Assembly (NCBI GenBank): GCA_900176545.1
Contig: FWXP01000004.1
Span: forward strand, 124,001-188,000
Direction of reading: 5' to 3'
Source of the DNA: Oscillospiraceae bacterium
Lineage (GTDB): Bacteria; Bacillota; Clostridia; Saccharofermentanales; Saccharofermentanaceae
DNA: 64,000 nt
Shown: one piece after another, positions 61,503-64,000 of the stretch
How positions within the stretch are numbered: position 1 is the stretch's first letter
Layout of the letters: every line of letters begins with the position of its first letter
Program-made: the position numbers and the translations under genes
Notes under the pieces: model-generated
Databases searched by the model: none
Told to the model about the DNA's origin: nothing
The model's input: the letters and a program-made list of their open reading frames with translations, nothing else

Positions 61503-63929
61503 TCAGACCTTTATCTCAAAGAATCTGTAAGGGATCCTCTTGTACGCCGGCAGTTTTGCCGACAGTGCGGAGGAGCTCTTTTTACATGTCTCGATAAGTA
61601 TATCGACATCCTTCTTGGATATCTCTTCATTGCTGAATGCGGCCTTCTCTGCGATGGCGGTAGCCTTCTTGGGAAGCTTGGTGCGAAGGAGCATTCCCAT
61701 GAACCTGAAGTAGCGATAATAAGCGATCGCTCTTTCCCTGTTGTCCTTTACCGATAACTTGATCATCCATACGAGTACGTAGACAAAGCGTGCTATACCT
61801 AATGCGAGTATCACGAAGAATGCGGCAAATACACCTGAAGGGATATTATCGAGGGAGAAGACGAATGTAGTCTTGCCGGAGTCAGTATCCTGATCGTCGC
61901 TTGTCGTCTCAACGGGACCGTCGTGTACTACCAATTCGCCGCCGTCGGGGATTATGACCGTCGTCTCGGATGTCTCTGATGCAGATGTCGTCTCGGAAGG
62001 AACTGTGGTCTCTGTCGCCGTATCAGTCGTATCTGTTGTGATCGTCGGCTCGGAAGGCTCGGAGGAGACAGGGTCTGCGGAATCACTGCCTGAGCTTATT
62101 GTGATGATGGATATCTCTGCATTCTCCAGGTCAGGATATGCTTCACAGGCTGCATCGATATTGTAGTGAGATGCAGCGCCTTCGTTGCCCGGAGTCGCAT
62201 CGCCTACTATCCATCCGTATTCGGGAACGAAGACTTCGAACCAGGAATGAGCCTCTGTGGAATATACTTCGCTCTCCACTCCTGATGTTGCACCCGAATC
62301 CAGGAAGCCGTCTACGTATCTGGCAGGTATTCCGAGCATCCTTAGAAGGATAACGGAAGCAGATGCGTAGTGTACGCAGATACCCGTCTCGGCGTCTGTT
62401 ATGAACCATACTACGAAGTCTGCGCCGTCAGGGGGATAAGCGGTGTTCTTATCGTAAGGATGCAGGGATCTTACATAGTCCGTTACGGCTCTGATCTTAT
62501 CGACATCGCTCATGGCGGAGGTTCCGTTCATGGCGTCTATATACCAATCGGGAAGGACGCCGCTGTCGATCAAAGCCTGTCTTGTCTCTTCGGGAACTTC
62601 GAGAGCAGTTCCGTATACATACTTATCCAGATATTCTTCAGAGAAGACGTCACCGCATCTTACCGGGACGGGAGAAGAGTGGAATGTCCTTCTTCCGTTG
62701 TCCGAATAGTTATAGGGATTAACGGTAGTATAGCCCTGGTTGTCAGTCATGCGGTAGAAATCCGTGTAGCAGGGAAGTATATCGATGTCGGAATCCTGGA
62801 TAAGATCTATGGTGACGGTGTACTGAGGGACTTCGTATACGGTGAAGTAGGACTGAGCATAAGGATCCATATTGATCGCAGACATGCTCCACAGGTTATC
62901 TTCGTATATATCCATGGAATCGAGCTTGAGATACATATAGTTGCCGCTGTATGTATCGGCTGTGCCGTTATAGTCGGCATTGGGATCCTTGAAGACAGTA
63001 AAGAGCTTGTAGGAAGGCGGATCGAAAGGACCCGTCCTGGAAAGGTCGGTGCTGGATGAATAGAGAGAAGCATACTGATTGTTGATGGTCTCGATCTCGA
63101 GCTCTCCCGGCTTTTTCTTGCCGTTAAGTGCCTGATTGATGATGTCGGTGAAGGTGCCGCCGACGGATTCGTCGAGCTTAGCGGACAGTTCCTTAAGTGA
63201 GAGCAGGGTGTTCTCTGCAAGTTTGTCCTTGTCGTAGCTCGAAGAAGGGAAGAAAGCTCCGACGATGATGGTGAAGATGAGAACAGGAAGTGCTGCTCTT
63301 ATGAGCATCTTTTCTGCTGTCACGCGTACCTTGGAACGAAGAGAGCCTACGAGGAGCAAGAGGATGACTCCTGCTGCAGAGGTAACCGTGGCAGCCTGGC
63401 ACGGTACCATTACTACATTGCCTACGGCTATGAGAAAGTAAGGCGCAAAGAGTACGAGAGGTACCCATACGCCCTTTCTCTTTATGACGACGTAGGTGAT
63501 GACGCAGGCGTGGATATGGTTCAGTGTCTCAAAGGCGGTAGTGACTGCCTGGACTCCTATTGAAGTCCTGCGGAAGTTACCCGGCATGGAGTAGAGAACG
63601 TAGTACTGAACGGAACTCAATATGGTCTCAAGTCCCGAACCGCTGTAGATGCCGTTGCAGTAAATTATAAGGAATACGACGGCGGGTACCAGTATGAGTG
63701 CCGGTATCGACAGCCATTTCTTGTTGGCATAGTGGATGCCGGCATAGAAAGCTGATGCAAAGAGCGATGAGAAGATTAGGGATACCCATTCGGGATTCAG
63801 GACGAAGGCGGAACCTACCATCCAGGGAAAACCGACGCACAGCAAAGTAGACACTATCACTGCGGAGATGATCGATGTTACCTGAGGCGGTGTATCCGGA
63901 ATACTGAGTCTTATCTTGGCCGCTCGCAT
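61503..63929 (-). CDS. Membrane protein with exported transglutaminase-like domain
   Basis: An 808-residue protein of the TgpA-like type. Residues about 17-225 contain six or more helices. A long exported part holds a transglutaminase-core domain with the Cys-His-Asp triad: Cys518 in TGICVHYAS, His561 in AHSWFEVF and Asp577 in GDATPG. A Ser/Thr/Glu linker (about 605-680) precedes a further helix (about 690-715) and a cytosolic tail. It probably cross-links or hydrolyses peptides at the cell surface. AAGGAGG precedes the ATG. Confidence 0.88.
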   Translation of the reverse strand: MRAAKIRLSIPDTPPQVTSIISAVIVSTLLCVGFPWMVGSAFVLNPEWVSLIFSSLFASAFYAGIHYANKKWLSIPALILVPAVVFLIIYCNGIYSGSGLETILSSVQYYVLYSMPGNFRRTSIGVQAVTTAFETLNHIHACVITYVVIKRKGVWVPLVLFAPYFLIAVGNVVMVPCQAATVTSAAGVILLLLVGSLRSKVRVTAEKMLIRAALPVLIFTIIVGAFFPSSSYDKDKLAENTLLSLKELSAKLDESVGGTFTDIINQALNGKKKPGELEIETINNQYASLYSSSTDLSRTGPFDPPSYKLFTVFKDPNADYNGTADTYSGNYMYLKLDSMDIYEDNLWSMSAINMDPYAQSYFTVYEVPQYTVTIDLIQDSDIDILPCYTDFYRMTDNQGYTTVNPYNYSDNGRRTFHSSPVPVRCGDVFSEEYLDKYVYGTALEVPEETRQALIDSGVLPDWYIDAMNGTSAMSDVDKIRAVTDYVRSLHPYDKNTAYPPDGADFVVWFITDAETGICVHYASASVILLRMLGIPARYVDGFLDSGATSGVESEVYSTEAHSWFEVFVPEYGWIVGDATPGNEGAASHYNIDAACEAYPDLENAEISIITISSGSDSADPVSSEPSEPTITTDTTDTATETTVPSETTSASETSETTVIIPDGGELVVHDGPVETTSDDQDTDSGKTTFVFSLDNIPSGVFAAFFVILALGIARFVYVLVWMIKLSVKDNRERAIAYYRYFRFMGMLLRTKLPKKATAIAEKAAFSNEEISKKDVDILIETCKKSSSALSAKLPAYKRIPYRFFEIKV

Positions 63930-63930
63930 G

Positions 63931-64000
63931 TTATGCCTCCTTGGGAAGCTTCATGTGAAGTATCGACAGTACTGCCCTGTTGAGGTCTTCGTAGGAGGAT
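63931..64000 (-). CDS. Unknown protein, C-terminal end only
   Basis: On the minus strand an open frame enters from the right edge and ends SYEDLNRAVLSILHMKLPKEA at a TAA three bases before the transglutaminase gene. In many Firmicutes the genes before a TgpA-like protein encode a DUF58 protein and a MoxR-type ATPase, so this may be one of them; 22 residues cannot decide it. Confidence 0.5.
   Translation of the reverse strand, partial: SSYEDLNRAVLSILHMKLPKEA

Overview
This 64 kb window looks like chromosomal DNA of an anaerobic, low-to-mid GC Firmicute of the class Clostridia, possibly a gut or rumen relative of Saccharofermentans or the Oscillospiraceae. The placement is an inference; the sequence alone does not fix the genus. 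Supporting signs are AGGAGG ribosome sites, the rpsF-ssb-rpsR-rplI-dnaB order, an oxygen-reducing diiron flavoprotein typical of strict anaerobes, a T-box riboswitch, YesN/YesM-type regulation, and many lipoproteins with Thr/Glu-rich linkers. No prophage, complete insertion sequence, rRNA or CRISPR array is visible.

Layout. 0-11 kb is a core block, all on the plus strand: the end of an unknown gene, prfA, a Sua5 fusion protein, rpsF-ssb-rpsR, rplI, dnaB, tilS, hpt and ftsH. 11-18 kb holds a WG-like lipoprotein and then a minus-strand block. In that block an amino-acid ABC importer is split by a four-gene unit of ECF sigma factor, membrane protein, ABC-2 ATPase and ABC-2 permease. 18-29 kb holds fprA, a T-box-controlled ilvBNC operon, an unusual palindrome array, a membrane protein with two paralogous lipoproteins, then ilvD and a DUF815 ATPase. 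29.8-37.1 kb is a surface-glycan-like cluster of two paralogous polytopic membrane proteins, a GT-C type protein and a DUF1796 protein. 37-44 kb is mixed: a 56-residue protein with a metal chaperone, a diguanylate cyclase, a lipase, tRNA-Ser(CGA) with a duplicated 3' flank and an HD-GYP remnant, a methyltransferase and small membrane proteins.

44.5-59.7 kb is the most coherent accessory region. A response regulator, histidine kinase and YtfQ-like sugar-binding lipoprotein form a three-gene sensory operon. About 6 kb downstream is a complete YtfQ-YtfR-YtfT-YjfF type sugar importer, probably for galactofuranose or a related sugar. It is divergent from a GntR/LacI regulator, and its promoter carries both a direct-repeat activator site and a 16-bp perfect palindrome on the predicted start point. 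Between these lie an AbiE antitoxin with a broken toxin and a tandemly duplicated two-gene zinc-ribbon membrane module. 59.8-64 kb has a frameshifted small gene, small membrane proteins and lipoproteins, and a transglutaminase-like membrane protein.

The least explained signals are the four-unit palindrome array at 23122-23356, a palindrome shared by the ilvB and ilvD promoters, two matching ECF-type promoters before unlinked lipoprotein genes, the Sua5 to pseudo-phosphatase fusion, the duplicated zinc-ribbon module, and the sensory lipoprotein to importer pairing. All functional statements come from reading the sequence; no database search was run.
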